NCBI RefSeq assembly: GCF_000737785.1 | Contig: NZ_JPRO01000014.1 | Location: forward strand, 1-64,000 | Reading direction: 5' to 3' | Source of the DNA: Chryseobacterium luteum | Lineage (GTDB): Bacteria > Bacteroidota > Bacteroidia > Flavobacteriales > Weeksellaceae | DNA length: 64,000 nucleotides | Shown here: positions 45,941-55,956 of the stretch, one piece after another | Position numbering within the stretch: position 1 is the stretch's first letter | Layout of the letters: each line of letters begins with the position of its first letter | The notes under the pieces: generated by a model | The model's input: only the letters and a program-made list of their open reading frames with translations | Databases searched by the model: none | Told to the model about the DNA's origin: nothing | Translations under genes and position numbers: made by a program

Positions 45941-48900
45941 TTAGTTTTTGTAGTTGTATTTGTATTCCTTCAGTATTTTTCCATTGATGTCAATCACTTT
46001 TTCAAGGCGGTTGGCGCTATCGTATTTGTAAAGCTCTCTGATTCCCGATGGAGGCGTGATGCTGGTTACGCCGATTAATGGATCGTAAGTGTAGGTACTG
46101 ACCTGATACCCTGCTAAAGCAGAATTATTCCTAAAGAGATCCAAAGCGGAGATTAGAGACTGCTCGGAAGCATCGGTACCCAGCTGGGCATCATTAGCAG
46201 ATGCGCCAACAATACTGTCGATAAGTGTTTGTGAAATATCTGAAAGCTTTGCGCCTTCTATTCTGGCAATGGGCTGGGTTTGGTTATACCCCCAAACAAT
46301 AGCTATCGAAAGCCCATCTTTTGTTGTGTACTGCTGCAAATTACCTTTGGAATCATACTTATCATATAGCATTTCTGTTGAAGTAACTGTCGGGGTTTGT
46401 AAATTATAAGACAATACTGATGTTGGTAATATTATATTACCTGTCTGTGGTGTTGGTAATGAAGTGGGGTAAACGGTTTCAGTTTTTGAAATAATTTTAT
46501 TACCTTTTTTTGATTCTTTACTTACAGGTATTCCAACCATGTACGAATTCAACATAGGTTGGTTATTTATGTCTGAAGCATATTTATACGTGGTAAGATA
46601 AGTTGTACCATCGCTTTCAGTTTGAGTTTGAGTTACAGGAGTATTATAAACATAATTGTAGGTGTTTGTTTCCGTTGTTTCTATATTCTCGAAAACTGTT
46701 TTCTTCTGCGTCAAAAAGCTCGTGTTAAAGTTAATATTGTGAGCATCTAGAAGCGTACCATAGGATACTCCTCCTAAGTCAATAAACGGACCACTATTAA
46801 TTGGTTGTCCAAACTGTTTATAAATAAAAGCATAGGATTTAATAAAGTCAGTGCTTTTTGAATATAAATAATTTGTCTCTGAAATTTTTTTACTAGTTGA
46901 ATATACAACTTCTTTACTTGGTTTCCCTCTCATTAAGGCATACGAGGTATAAGGTAATTGTTTGTATATACCTATATTATTCCATCCATAATATACAAGC
47001 CCTGAAACATCATTAAAATCAGGATTATCAAAATTAGTAAAATAAGTTTCTTTTTTTCCTCCGTTATCATCAATTTCGGTTACTTTACTATATCCAACAG
47101 AATTGTCCTCATCTTTAAGTGACTGATAAGAATGAGTGCTCCATTCCCAAAATACCAAATTAATTGATGGCTCGCTGCCTTCAAACATATATGTGGGTTT
47201 GTATGGTAGAATACCACTTGATCTTCCATCATCATTTACATATGAATATGTTTTAAAAAAGCAATTGTTATTCTCATCGCAGGATTTTATTTTTTGAATT
47301 CTAAGACCTCCTGCCACTTCATCGCTTGTAGTTGAATTTATTTTAAGAGGAGTCTCTGTTGAAATCTTTTCTCCATATTTTGAATAGTTATTCAATTCAT
47401 AAGTAAAATAACTACTTCCTCCTGTTGGATAAGTCACTTGCTCTAATGTACTTGCTTTAGAAAGTGATAAATTAGGTATTTTAGATGGAGGATAATTATT
47501 AACAAGAAGATTCTTTAACTGATCTTGAGGTAAACCAGCAGAATTATTTGCAGTTAAGAATGTATTACCATTATAATATTCCCATGCATCAGTAGAAGTG
47601 CTAAGATAATCAGGTAATTTTTGGGGATTGTATTTAAAGTCATATTTCTCAATTCCATTAATGGTAACATTATTTAATAATAATCGGTCACTGGGGTCAT
47701 TATTATGATTAAACACAATGTTTTTTATAACCGTACCAGCTTTGTCAGTAATATTGATATTATCTAATTTATACCAATGCTTAAAATTACCATAGGAACT
47801 CATGTGATGTGTGTATATACCTCCCCAAGTACCAATTGCATAACTAAGATCGTTATATTCCTTTTGATTAGAAAGGCTTTTGTTAAAGTTGATCGTAAAA
47901 TCATCTCCCTCAATTTTGGTCAAATAGGTGTTATGTAATCTATTACTTATTATTTGATTAAAATTTCCACCAAATGATGAATTGGATACCCATCCACTTG
48001 ATCCTTGCTTATGGTAAAATATATTTCCTCCCTTATTATTTAAAAATACAGCCTTATCATCTCTTGTGTAAGAGAATAATATTTTTTTATTATCTATAAA
48101 TTTAAGTTCCTTTAAATACCAATTACTTACTATGATCTGAGGATTAAAGGAATCGATGTTTTCGGCAGTAGACGTAAATTCTAAAGCATTGTCGTCATTC
48201 CCAAATACAGCTTGTGTTCCATCATCTAAAGTAATCGTAAAGCCATATAAAATCCTTTTTATTGTGGTATTTAATGGAGTTAGGTAGCTTGATCCCCTTA
48301 TTGTCTTTTCTTTCAATATGTAATCAGATTTGTAGTTATAAGAAACCATAAATGTTTTACCCTCTCTTGTCCTCCCAATCCATTGACCTTTTTCATTGAG
48401 ATAAAAGCTGCCGGTTATACCACAAAAATTTATAATAAATTCATCAGGGTTTGGAACGGGATCACTAAAAGAAGATCCTGTAGCCAAATTATTAGTGGTA
48501 TAGTTTTGCATGGATTGTAAACTAGCCCATGAAGGGTTATTCAATGTCGAATAATTATCAAGATAAGAGAACCTGTTATTTGGAGTAATAAGACTTTGAT
48601 AAACTTCATCTACTCCGCCATTTACAATTCGCGAAATAGATCCACCCACTTGTAAATTCCATCCTAATCCTGCCCAAGTTGGTATTGTCTCCGGTTTCAC
48701 GGATTTAATGTTGTAATTTAATGAAACATCAAGAGACTTTCCATTTATAGTTTTATTGAACAAAGGGATATTGATTGATGGTGTTCCCTTGTACATGTTG
48801 ACTGGAATTTTACCATTTACAGCAAAAGGTGTCGAATTAGGACTTTGCGGAAAAAAATTAGCACCAGTTGGCGTCGCCCCTTGAGAAAATAAAAATTTTC

Positions 48901-48949
48901 CAATAAGAAAAAAATGAAATAGACAAATTCTTAGTAATATTTTTCTCAT
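45941..48949 (-). CDS. Rhs-like YD-repeat scaffold protein
   Basis: 1002 residues, signal peptide about 1-23. The N-terminal part has the form seen in large Bacteroidota Rhs proteins: [39 protein letters not shown], then [21 protein letters not shown]. The end has [41 protein letters not shown] and KEYKYNYKN, which are YD repeats. It carries no core (YRDHLGN) and no toxin tip. Together with the next gene it looks like an Rhs protein divided into two chains, the first providing the shell start. Its start overlaps the previous stop (ATGA, 48949-48946). Confidence 0.8.
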   Translation of the reverse strand: MRKILLRICLFHFFLIGKFLFSQGATPTGANFFPQSPNSTPFAVNGKIPVNMYKGTPSINIPLFNKTINGKSLDVSLNYNIKSVKPETIPTWAGLGWNLQVGGSISRIVNGGVDEVYQSLITPNNRFSYLDNYSTLNNPSWASLQSMQNYTTNNLATGSSFSDPVPNPDEFIINFCGITGSFYLNEKGQWIGRTREGKTFMVSYNYKSDYILKEKTIRGSSYLTPLNTTIKRILYGFTITLDDGTQAVFGNDDNALEFTSTAENIDSFNPQIIVSNWYLKELKFIDNKKILFSYTRDDKAVFLNNKGGNIFYHKQGSSGWVSNSSFGGNFNQIISNRLHNTYLTKIEGDDFTINFNKSLSNQKEYNDLSYAIGTWGGIYTHHMSSYGNFKHWYKLDNINITDKAGTVIKNIVFNHNNDPSDRLLLNNVTINGIEKYDFKYNPQKLPDYLSTSTDAWEYYNGNTFLTANNSAGLPQDQLKNLLVNNYPPSKIPNLSLSKASTLEQVTYPTGGSSYFTYELNNYSKYGEKISTETPLKINSTTSDEVAGGLRIQKIKSCDENNNCFFKTYSYVNDDGRSSGILPYKPTYMFEGSEPSINLVFWEWSTHSYQSLKDEDNSVGYSKVTEIDDNGGKKETYFTNFDNPDFNDVSGLVYYGWNNIGIYKQLPYTSYALMRGKPSKEVVYSTSKKISETNYLYSKSTDFIKSYAFIYKQFGQPINSGPFIDLGGVSYGTLLDAHNINFNTSFLTQKKTVFENIETTETNTYNYVYNTPVTQTQTESDGTTYLTTYKYASDINNQPMLNSYMVGIPVSKESKKGNKIISKTETVYPTSLPTPQTGNIILPTSVLSYNLQTPTVTSTEMLYDKYDSKGNLQQYTTKDGLSIAIVWGYNQTQPIARIEGAKLSDISQTLIDSIVGASANDAQLGTDASEQSLISALDLFRNNSALAGYQVSTYTYDPLIGVTSITPPSGIRELYKYDSANRLEKVIDINGKILKEYKYNYKN

Positions 48950-50487
48950 AACTTAATAAGTTTAGCATTAGCAGTTTTATTGGTATTCGTTTTTATCGTA
49001 ACCACATAAGCCCCCTGAATCAAATTCTGGGTATTAATCTTAGTCACTTTATTCTTAGTCTTCAAACTCTGAAGCTGCCTTCCGCCCATATCATACAGCA
49101 TAATATCAGCCTCTTTGAATTCAAAGCCTATTTCTACATAAGCATAATCTGAAACAGGATTCGGATAGATCTTGATATCCTGTCTTTCAATTAACTGATC
49201 TAGCTGTTTAACTCCCAGTTTCACAATCTTCCAATTCTCCTTTCCAAGTTCTTCAGCACTGGTTCCCGCCAAAATGATTGAGCCGTCTCTGTTCAATTTG
49301 ATGTCAGATAATTTTTCTTCTTTTTTTCTGGATTCTCCTTTCACGTGTTTTCTCCACTGCTCGCTGCCATTCTGATCCAGGTACAGCATCCAAAAGGTCT
49401 CATCGTTAGTTTCTATACGGCCTTCTGCCTGAGTGTAACCTCCTAATAAAATTCCTTTGGATGATTGATCATCTGCTGAATGAAGCACACTCATTCCCAT
49501 CAGAATATCCCTGTTCCCAAAATTGTAGGATTTCTGCCAAAGCTCTTCGCCTCTTTCGTTTAAAGAAATCAGCCATAAGTCTGTTCCTTCTTCTATTCCT
49601 ACTGTTTTATTTCCTGATCTTTCTGATCTGGATTCTCCACCGATTAAATAGCCTGTGGAAGTAAGAGCTAATGTTCTGATATGGTCATCTGCTTTTCCTC
49701 CGAAGTTCTTTTCCCATTCAACCTTTCCTTCCTTGTTAAGTTTGATGATATAGTAATCTCCTTCACCATAGTTTTCAATTTTCTTTGAACCTCCCATATT
49801 GCTTCTGGAATAGATCCCTAACAAAGCACCGCCATCTTTAGTGGGAATCATTTTCTCTACTTCATCAAGACCTTTTCCTCCTAAAATAGATTGAGAAAGC
49901 TCTTTTCCGTTCTTATCTAATTTAACAATCAAAATATCTTTGGAACCGTAGCCTTTAGCTGAATTCTGAACATTCCCAGCTACAAAAAATCCCAGGTCTG
50001 TTGTTTGAATGACTGATCTGGCTTCGTCGTCGGAAGAACTTCCCATTGTTTTCTGCCACAGTTCATCCCCGAATTCATTCAGTCGGATGAGCCAGATATC
50101 TGATCCGCCTTTGCTGTCGTCTTTCTTATCCAGACCTTTTCCGGAATAAGAAGTCCCGGAAAGCAGAAAGCCTCCGTCCTGTGTAGAAACAGCAGCAGAT
50201 AAATAATCATGATTCTGACCAGAAATGTATTTTTCCCAAACCTCCTGTCCCTGTTGATTCAATTTGATTAAATGAAAATCGTAGCCGTTATTTTGTTTAT
50301 TTCCATCCTGAATTTTGGATGTTTGGATTGAGCTTCCCGTAATGAGATACTGCTGATCGATCGTTGTGGTAACCTGGCTTAGAAAATCCTGAGTGGATGA
50401 TTTTATATCTTTCTGCCACAGTACTTCCTGGGCAGACAATCCAAGAACCGTGCATAGAATACATGCACAGGAGTAAATTTTCTTCAT
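48946..50487 (-). CDS. T9SS type A secreted beta-propeller protein
   Basis: 513 residues, signal peptide MKKIYSCACILCTVLGLSAQ. The body is made of about eight repeats of roughly 50 residues with a G-G-x-L-x-x-G core and W-x-K at the end (GGFLLSGTSYSG, WLIRLNEFGDELWQKTMG, WLISLNERGEELWQKSYN), as in secreted propellers. Residues about 440-513 are a T9SS type A sorting domain: IKIYPNPVSDYAYVEI, LYDMGGRQLQSLKT, and GAYVVTIKTN...AKLIKL. First gene of the Rhs operon, overlapping the scaffold gene. It may help display or deliver the Rhs proteins at the surface (inference). Confidence 0.85.
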   Translation of the reverse strand: MKKIYSCACILCTVLGLSAQEVLWQKDIKSSTQDFLSQVTTTIDQQYLITGSSIQTSKIQDGNKQNNGYDFHLIKLNQQGQEVWEKYISGQNHDYLSAAVSTQDGGFLLSGTSYSGKGLDKKDDSKGGSDIWLIRLNEFGDELWQKTMGSSSDDEARSVIQTTDLGFFVAGNVQNSAKGYGSKDILIVKLDKNGKELSQSILGGKGLDEVEKMIPTKDGGALLGIYSRSNMGGSKKIENYGEGDYYIIKLNKEGKVEWEKNFGGKADDHIRTLALTSTGYLIGGESRSERSGNKTVGIEEGTDLWLISLNERGEELWQKSYNFGNRDILMGMSVLHSADDQSSKGILLGGYTQAEGRIETNDETFWMLYLDQNGSEQWRKHVKGESRKKEEKLSDIKLNRDGSIILAGTSAEELGKENWKIVKLGVKQLDQLIERQDIKIYPNPVSDYAYVEIGFEFKEADIMLYDMGGRQLQSLKTKNKVTKINTQNLIQGAYVVTIKTNTNKTANAKLIKL

Positions 50488-50529
50488 CTGTTTGTATATT
50501 TAAGATTAGTTTTATTTATAATTTTCCGG

Positions 50530-50558
50530 CAAATTTAACACTTTTTAACGTATTTCAA
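50530..50558 (-). promoter_or_regulatory. Rhs operon promoter (TTG -33, TAAATTTG -7)
   Basis: Minus-strand TAAATTTG at 50537-50530 with TTG at 50558-50556, 18 bases upstream. It lies 43 bases before the propeller gene start and is the only consensus promoter found for the 50487-41982 genes. Confidence 0.65.
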
Positions 50559-50807
50559 GTCCCGTTAATGAGATTTAATATGAATATTATCAATTACCGG
50601 TGTTTCAATGTTGTTATGAAACAAAGATATTGCGAGAAAGCGACAGAACTTGTCGTATTATAATGGGAAAATAAAACATTCACTTTTCATGAATAGAATA
50701 GATAGAATAATTAAGATACCAGTGCCTAAAAAGATCTCTGATAAAATACAAAAAGAGAAACCGAAGTTTCCCTTTTATATGCTGAATGTTTTTAATCAGA
50801 ATGTTAT
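50559..50807. other. Gene-free gap with a hairpin
   Basis: No gene. AAAAGAGAAAC / GTTTCCCTTTT (one mismatch) around CGAA at about 50751-50776 can end the minus-strand gene that stops at 50808. Confidence 0.5.
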
Positions 50808-51626
50808 TTAACCTTCCAAAACCGGAACAATATGATCCCATTTCAGCTGTTTTGCATAATCCAGAGCGGTTTTTCCGGTGTTTGACTGTACATTTTTGTC
50901 TGCACCGGCTTCCAGCATAACTTTTACAGAAGTTAAATTTCCGGCGATGGTTTCCTTATGAAGAAGAGTAAGCCCTTTTTCATCAGTATGGGTAAGTTCG
51001 TCCGGATATTCCTTGATAAACTTAACGAACTCTTCCGCCATGTTTTTGCTCATAGGATGCTCAATAAGATTTTCCGGTTTTTCTTTCTGTTCATTCACTA
51101 CCTGTATATCATTGAAATCCCCGAAATCAAGCTGCCATGCGTCATCGTGCTCTTTTCTTTCATCTTCATCCATATCTGCACGCATTTTATGAATGGTAAA
51201 TCCGCCGTAAGTTTTCGGTAAAAGCTGTTCAGGTGAAGAAAATAGTTGAGAAAGTCCCTTTGGTACCTTTTCGGCAGGGGTAATGGCAATAAGCCAGTCG
51301 CTGATCTCATGCAGTGGAACTTCAAAATAATCTCCGGCCTGTATATTGGTAAGTTCATTAGGATTGTTCATCAGGAAACCGCTTATTGTGTCGCCGTCAA
51401 AATCAATTTCATTGATCCACATATGTTCCACGGTATTTTCTCCTGTTTCGGGATCTTCCTGGCTGAATGATGCCTTTACACAGGCAAGGTCAAGCCCCGG
51501 TATGATCCTTCTGTTTTCCCAGGACTGCTCCCGCCAGAAATATTTAAACGTTTCCCTTGCTTTTTCATACGCTTCGATCATCTTAGGATCTTTTCCATCG
51601 GTAAATATAAACGAATTCTCTTCCAT
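50808..51626 (-). CDS. DUF2314 protein with ankyrin repeats
   Basis: 272 residues, no signal peptide. Residues about 10-120 match DUF2314 (YegJ-like): FKYFWREQSWENRRIIPGLD, VEHMWINEIDFDGDTISGFL, NIQAGDYFEVPLHEISDW (shown in part). The C-terminal 80 residues contain ankyrin repeats: DEKGLTLLHKETIAGNLTSV, EAGADKNVQSNTGKTALDYA. The combination is common among proteins beside polymorphic toxin loci, where they may serve as immunity-type factors; here that is only suggested by position. It ends at a hairpin. Confidence 0.75.
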   Translation of the reverse strand: MEENSFIFTDGKDPKMIEAYEKARETFKYFWREQSWENRRIIPGLDLACVKASFSQEDPETGENTVEHMWINEIDFDGDTISGFLMNNPNELTNIQAGDYFEVPLHEISDWLIAITPAEKVPKGLSQLFSSPEQLLPKTYGGFTIHKMRADMDEDERKEHDDAWQLDFGDFNDIQVVNEQKEKPENLIEHPMSKNMAEEFVKFIKEYPDELTHTDEKGLTLLHKETIAGNLTSVKVMLEAGADKNVQSNTGKTALDYAKQLKWDHIVPVLEG

Positions 51627-51763
51627 TGTAATTGGTGGTTAATGATTAAAATCTGATAGAATGCCAAGTTTAAAAGTATTCTTAAACCCTGCATTTTTTT
51701 AGCTGGATTAAAAATAAGGAAAAAAATAAACAAATGTTTGATTTTGATGGAAATTTTAATGCG

Positions 51764-52405
51764 TTACTGTTGCTGCTTTGCCGTCTTAGGAAGCAGTTGC
51801 GCTGTTTTGTAGTAACTTATATCTGTCGGAATTTTGCTTTGCAGATCTTTAAACGTAGCGTATTCATAATGTTCCCAATCCGTCTCATTATCCGGGTTCG
51901 GGGTCTTATCTATAGCCAGCTCAAGCTTTCCGTCTTCCTGGTAACTGAATTCTATTGCAGCATATTTTTCGCCGTTTTTATCAGAATTATACCAGCATTT
52001 TGTCGTTCTTTCCGGTATAGGTTCCAGCGTTGTATTGTCCAGGATCTGGGAGCAGATAAAATTTTCAGGATCATCGTGATGAAAAACTGTCTTTGAGATC
52101 AAAGGCTTTTCGTCTACGCTTAATGAATACATTGTGTTGGTGGCAACGATGAAATTTCCTGCATTTTCCCGCTTTTCAATATCAAAAAAATCTGATTTTT
52201 CTTTCAGATAATTCAAAACCTGCGTTTCATCTTCATCCGGGCTCATAAAATAATTGATGCTGTATATTCCTTCTTCCGCCAGAAATTCAATCTCTTTCAG
52301 GACCTCAGAATCTTTTTCATAATAATATAAATGATAGTCATCCAGTTTCTCAGCTTTTGCCTTTGAAATCACTTCTCCAAAAATATTTTTATATACTTTT
52401 TTCAT
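51764..52405 (-). CDS. Hypothetical cytosolic protein
   Basis: 213 residues, acidic, no signal peptide or membrane helix. The first 60 residues have a compact start (VYKNIFGEVISKAKAEKLDD), the C-terminal half a beta pattern (KYAAIEFSYQEDGKLELAID) and a Q-rich end (KTAKQQQ). No family was recognised. It lies in a run of minus-strand genes of unknown role next to the Rhs operon. Confidence 0.65.
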   Translation of the reverse strand: MKKVYKNIFGEVISKAKAEKLDDYHLYYYEKDSEVLKEIEFLAEEGIYSINYFMSPDEDETQVLNYLKEKSDFFDIEKRENAGNFIVATNTMYSLSVDEKPLISKTVFHHDDPENFICSQILDNTTLEPIPERTTKCWYNSDKNGEKYAAIEFSYQEDGKLELAIDKTPNPDNETDWEHYEYATFKDLQSKIPTDISYYKTAQLLPKTAKQQQ

Positions 52406-52433
52406 GCTTAGTAGTTTGATATATATTGTGTTA

Positions 52434-52541
52434 CTAGTATCTTGGTTTTGCGTAAGAAATGTTCACACCGTTTGAATTGTTCTCATCGTTATGAGAACGG
52501 TCTACAAGCTTAAAGCTCTCATCTCTGTACTCGGTTTTCAT
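52434..52541 (-). CDS. Possible 35-residue small protein
   Basis: A short frame MKTEYRDESFKLVDRSHNDE...ISYAKPRY ending in a stop fills most of the 178-base gap between two larger minus-strand genes. It is hydrophilic and has no recognised family. A GTTCTCAT/ATGAGAAC inverted repeat lies inside it. Support is limited to an ATG start, an asparagine-rich but protein-like composition, and position. Confidence 0.3.
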   Translation of the reverse strand: MKTEYRDESFKLVDRSHNDENNSNGVNISYAKPRY

Positions 52542-52583
52542 GGGTTGGTTTTTGTGAGTTCAAATATATTTAAAATCAGAGAA

Positions 52584-53426
52584 TTAAGGAATCATATCTG
52601 AATTTTTATAATAAGGATTTTTTACTAAGAAGCCGGGGTAAAGCATATCAATCTCGGAAGCATAGATGTATGGGCTCTCCGGATTGATATTTTCAATAGC
52701 AGAAAACTCACCATTACGATTGTATAAAAGTTCGACATTATACTGAAGTTGCTCATCAAAGTAATATTTCCGTATAATAATTTCGGATACTCCATTGAAG
52801 TAATCTTCCTCCTTTTCATAGATCATCCTGCCGTTTTTGTCATACAGAGAGGTAACGTAGAATTCATCAGCCTTTCCTTTGCTGTAACCTGCGCTGAATT
52901 CTTTTCTGTAATCGCCCATATTCTCAGTTCTGATTAAAGTGAAGTCTGTTTCGTGGAATGTTTTTACAAGGAATGAAGCTATTTCCTGTTCAGTTTCATA
53001 GTCTTTCAGGGAGTAGCAAAACTCAGTTCTGCTATCTATGGTCGTCCGGTCAAAAGGAGAGGACCGGATGAAGTCTTTCCATAAATAAAGGATCTCCTTG
53101 AGGTCAGAAAATGGAATTTCCTGAAGATGGGTTTTATTGATGTCAATATCTTCAAACAGGGCAGAAGTATCCTTGTACCGCATCGTAATAAAATCCAGAT
53201 AGATTTCTGTACCATATTCAGGATCATAGAAACCCTCTGAAATAATAAAATCGATCTGTGTAATGATTTCATCAATGCTTTCTCCATCAGTGAAACGGTT
53301 CAGAAAATACCCAAGGAAATCATTGTCAACACAGTGTATAGCTGTTTTTCTATTAACCGTTTTATCACCAGGAAAAGTGAATGGACGGTCTACAAAGAAC
53401 AGCTTATATTGGTCCAGAACATTCAT
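52584..53426 (-). CDS. Hypothetical cytosolic protein
   Basis: 280 residues, acidic, no signal or membrane segment. Contains FVDRPFTFPGDKTVNRKT near the start and a beta-rich C-terminal part (VTSLYDKNGRMIYEKEEDYF, YNVELLYNRNGEFSAIENIN). This alternating pattern looks like that in the 213-residue neighbour, but no family was recognised. Part of the minus-strand group 50808-53930. Confidence 0.65.
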   Translation of the reverse strand: MNVLDQYKLFFVDRPFTFPGDKTVNRKTAIHCVDNDFLGYFLNRFTDGESIDEIITQIDFIISEGFYDPEYGTEIYLDFITMRYKDTSALFEDIDINKTHLQEIPFSDLKEILYLWKDFIRSSPFDRTTIDSRTEFCYSLKDYETEQEIASFLVKTFHETDFTLIRTENMGDYRKEFSAGYSKGKADEFYVTSLYDKNGRMIYEKEEDYFNGVSEIIIRKYYFDEQLQYNVELLYNRNGEFSAIENINPESPYIYASEIDMLYPGFLVKNPYYKNSDMIP

Positions 53427-53501
53427 ATTTTTAATGGTTATAAATTAAAAACATTTGAAAATATCTTCTATTTTGCAGTAATTTGAAAGATATAAAAAGA
53501 A

Positions 53502-53930
53502 TTAAATGTCCTTGATAAAATCCTCATATTCATAATAAAACCTTTCAAAACCATCCATTTTCTCCCGGAAAAACTCGAAAATTTCCTGCCATGTATTTTT
53601 ATTGAATATAGAAACGTTATGTTTTTCAACCCAGATCCTGCTGATCACTTTTCCATTGTCAAGGGTGAAATATTCTTCTTTTTGAAAATCTCCGGTGAAA
53701 TCTTTCAGGATATCTTCCAAAGACCAGATCTTCTCATAATAAGCATTCCGGAAGATCTCATCTTTCATTTCTATGTCCAGTGAAACTTCCGCTTTCTTAT
53801 TATCGGCATAGAATTTAAATGACATATCCTTCACCTTGGTATCGTACAGAATCCATTTTCTTGGAAAAGACTTTCCAAAAGCCGTCCAAAACTCCTTTTT
53901 TAATTGCTGTGCTTCTTGTTTACTGAACAT
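53502..53930 (-). CDS. DUF4268 protein
   Basis: 142 residues. It matches the DUF4268 pattern: FSKQEAQQLKKEFWTAFGKS, FPRKWILYDTKVKDMSFKF, then a C-terminal W-rich helix (WQEIFEFFREKMDGFERFYY). Members are small cytosolic proteins of unknown role. No promoter consensus was found upstream. Confidence 0.8.
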   Translation of the reverse strand: MFSKQEAQQLKKEFWTAFGKSFPRKWILYDTKVKDMSFKFYADNKKAEVSLDIEMKDEIFRNAYYEKIWSLEDILKDFTGDFQKEEYFTLDNGKVISRIWVEKHNVSIFNKNTWQEIFEFFREKMDGFERFYYEYEDFIKDI

Positions 53931-54085
53931 ATAAACAAACTTAAGAATTTAATAGGAAAATGGCAAAATATATGGTAGGCAAAGAGCTCAGGAAGAGCTA
54001 ATAGAAAATTTAATTTTCATTTTTTGGCGGTTTGTTATTTTTTCAGATCATTATTTCTTAATTTATCTAATTCAAACTATTTTCT

Positions 54086-54093
54086 TATTTTTG
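54086..54093 (+). promoter_or_regulatory. Promoter -7 element TATTTTTG of the Rrf2 gene
   Basis: TAnnTTTG match five bases before the ATG at 54099; the transcript would start close to the start codon. Confidence 0.5.
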
Positions 54094-54098
54094 CTGTA

Positions 54099-54506
54099 AT
54101 GCTTTCAAAAAAATCCCAATATGCTTTTAAAGCGCTTTCATACCTTGTAGAAAAAAGGAATGATGGCCCCGTTCTTATTTCCGAAATTGCAGAACACAAG
54201 AAGATCCCTTTGAAGTTCTTAGAAAATATTCTGCTGGAACTGAAAAAAGCAGACATCCTGGACAGTAAAAAAGGAAAAGGAGGCGGGTATTTTCTAAAAG
54301 GAAACCCTGAAAATGTAAAGCTGGCAAAGATCATCCGTCTGGTAAACGGGCCTATTGCCATGTTACCTTGTGTAAGCTTGAATTTCTATGAAAAATGTGA
54401 AGACTGCAATGAAGACCACTGCGGGCTGCATGATGTGCTCATCGAAGTACGGGACGCCTCTCTGAATATCCTGGAGAAAAAAACTCTGATGGATCTGGTA
54501 GACTGA
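54099..54506 (+). CDS. Rrf2-family transcription regulator
   Basis: 135 residues from the ATG MLSKKSQYAFKALSYLVEKR; a longer frame to 54024 reads across the promoter and is rejected. Winged-helix DNA-binding part with ISEIAEHKKIPLKFLENILL and the wing KKGKGGGYFL. After it four cysteines appear in LPCVSLNFYEKCEDCNEDHC, a possible metal or Fe-S site as in IscR-type members. The gene 183 bases downstream encodes a sulfite exporter-type permease, so control of sulfur export or assimilation is likely (inference). Confidence 0.88.
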   Translation: MLSKKSQYAFKALSYLVEKRNDGPVLISEIAEHKKIPLKFLENILLELKKADILDSKKGKGGGYFLKGNPENVKLAKIIRLVNGPIAMLPCVSLNFYEKCEDCNEDHCGLHDVLIEVRDASLNILEKKTLMDLVD

Positions 54507-54529
54507 CCCGGTCCTTTTTTTTGAATAAC

Positions 54530-54552
54530 TAGTCTACTTATTTGGTAGGATA
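54530..54552 (+). promoter_or_regulatory. Candidate operator upstream of the TauE/SafE gene
   Basis: TCTACTTATTTGGTAGGA is an imperfect palindrome with CTAC/GTAG arms. It lies in the 183-base gap after the Rrf2 gene, just before a TTTTTG...GATATTTGC promoter-like stretch. Confidence 0.35.
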
Positions 54553-54689
54553 GTGTTTTTGTTTGATATTTGCAGTGGCTTAAATGCTTTCATCACCCTG
54601 AAAGTGCCCCTGTATTACTTTTTTTAGCAGATGATACCAGATATTTGATGCATTAAAGGGCAGGGCAGGAGCTGTAATGATATTGCAAT

Positions 54690-55577
54690 ATGATAATTTC
54701 AAGAAAAATCCAGATAAGGCTCAATATATTCATTATTACGGCGGCTGTACTGCTGGTCACGGTTTTGTCCATGTACGAATTGGGTTATACGGACGAACTG
54801 CTCAATATTTTAGCCCGGGACAATTATATTTTTTACTGGATGCTGCTGGTAGGTGTATTCGCAGAGATTGTAGCTGGCTCAATGGGGATGGGCTACGGTG
54901 TAATCTGCACAACGACCCTTCTATTCCTGAATATTCCTCCGCATATTGTAAGTGCCAGCATTCATTCTGCGGAAAGTTTCACGACGGCCGCAGGAAGTTT
55001 AAGTCATATCAAGCTTAAAAACGTAAGCAGGAACCTGGTTAAAAAACTTGCCGTTCCGGCGGTTATAGGCGCCATTATAGGAGCAGTAAGCCTGACATAT
55101 TTAGGAGAATATTACGCCAAAATCACAAAAACACTTATTGCTTTTTACACCCTTTATCTGGGCATCCAGATTCTGTCTAATGCCTTCAAAGAAAAACAGA
55201 GTAAGTCGATGAAAAGAAAAACCAACCTTACAAGACTAGGTGTGATCGGAGGTTTTATAGATTCCTTTGCCGGTGGAGGCTGGGGGCCGCTGGTTACCGG
55301 AACTCTTATCAAAAATGCCTTCACTCCCAGGTTTGCGGTGGGAAGTTCCACTGTTGCTAAATTTATACTGACTATCACTGCCGCCGTGACTTTCTTCTTT
55401 ACCCTGGGGATCCAGCACTGGAATATCATTCTCGGGCTTCTGATAGGCGGGATCATTACCGCACCTTTTTCGGCTATGCTTACGGCAAAACTTCCCGTTA
55501 AAAAAATGTTCGTGGTTATCGGGATCCTTGTTATTGTGATGAGTTCTATAACTATTTATAAATCAGTTTTCAAGTAA
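54690..55577 (+). CDS. TauE/SafE (TSUP) family permease
   Basis: 295 residues, about eight membrane helices. TSUP duplicates are visible: first half GVFAEIVAGSMGMGYGVICT, with HSAESFTTAAGSLSHIKLKN; second half GVIGGFIDSFAGGGWGPLVT and GSSTVAKFILTITAAVTFFF. These proteins carry sulfite, sulfoacetate or other sulfur anions across the inner membrane. Preceded by an Rrf2 gene and a possible operator. Confidence 0.88.
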   Translation: MIISRKIQIRLNIFIITAAVLLVTVLSMYELGYTDELLNILARDNYIFYWMLLVGVFAEIVAGSMGMGYGVICTTTLLFLNIPPHIVSASIHSAESFTTAAGSLSHIKLKNVSRNLVKKLAVPAVIGAIIGAVSLTYLGEYYAKITKTLIAFYTLYLGIQILSNAFKEKQSKSMKRKTNLTRLGVIGGFIDSFAGGGWGPLVTGTLIKNAFTPRFAVGSSTVAKFILTITAAVTFFFTLGIQHWNIILGLLIGGIITAPFSAMLTAKLPVKKMFVVIGILVIVMSSITIYKSVFK

Positions 55578-55665
55578 AATTTATGGTTTTGGCAGAAAAA
55601 TAAATCCCTTAAAAATACTTTTGGTTTTGAAAATATTCTACTTTTACACCACTAAATAATAGAAC

Positions 55666-55956
55666 ATGAATTTGCATATAATTGCGCTTTTTAAGTTTAA
55701 CGAAAACTATCTGATGGATGCTGTGGAACTGTTTCAGAACCTTGTAAAGGAGACAAGAAAAGAAGAAGGATGTCTCCGGTATGATCTTATTGAAGACAAA
55801 GACAATAAAGGGACTTTCTTCCTGATCGAGCTTTGGGAAAGCGTTGACCACCACAACAGGCACAACGGACAGGACCATCTTCTTGACTTTCGTAAAGATG
55901 CTTCAAAAATGTTGGAAAGCTCTGCGGAAGTGTATAAAGGGTTTAAGATTTATTGA
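55666..55956 (+). CDS. ABM-family monooxygenase
   Basis: 96 residues, the size of a single antibiotic-biosynthesis-monooxygenase (ABM, quinol monooxygenase-like) ferredoxin fold: HIIALFKFNENYLMDAVELF, EEGCLRYDLIEDKDNKGTFF, LIELWESVDHHNRHNGQDHL. Such enzymes oxidise quinols or similar compounds as dimers with no cofactor. The pattern HN-x-Q-D-H-L fits the family. The role here is not known. Confidence 0.85.
   Translation: MNLHIIALFKFNENYLMDAVELFQNLVKETRKEEGCLRYDLIEDKDNKGTFFLIELWESVDHHNRHNGQDHLLDFRKDASKMLESSAEVYKGFKIY

Noticed and set aside
54677..55018. 113-residue frame overlapping the start of the TauE/SafE gene
   Set aside because: It overlaps the clear membrane-protein gene in another frame and has no protein-like pattern; treated as a shadow.
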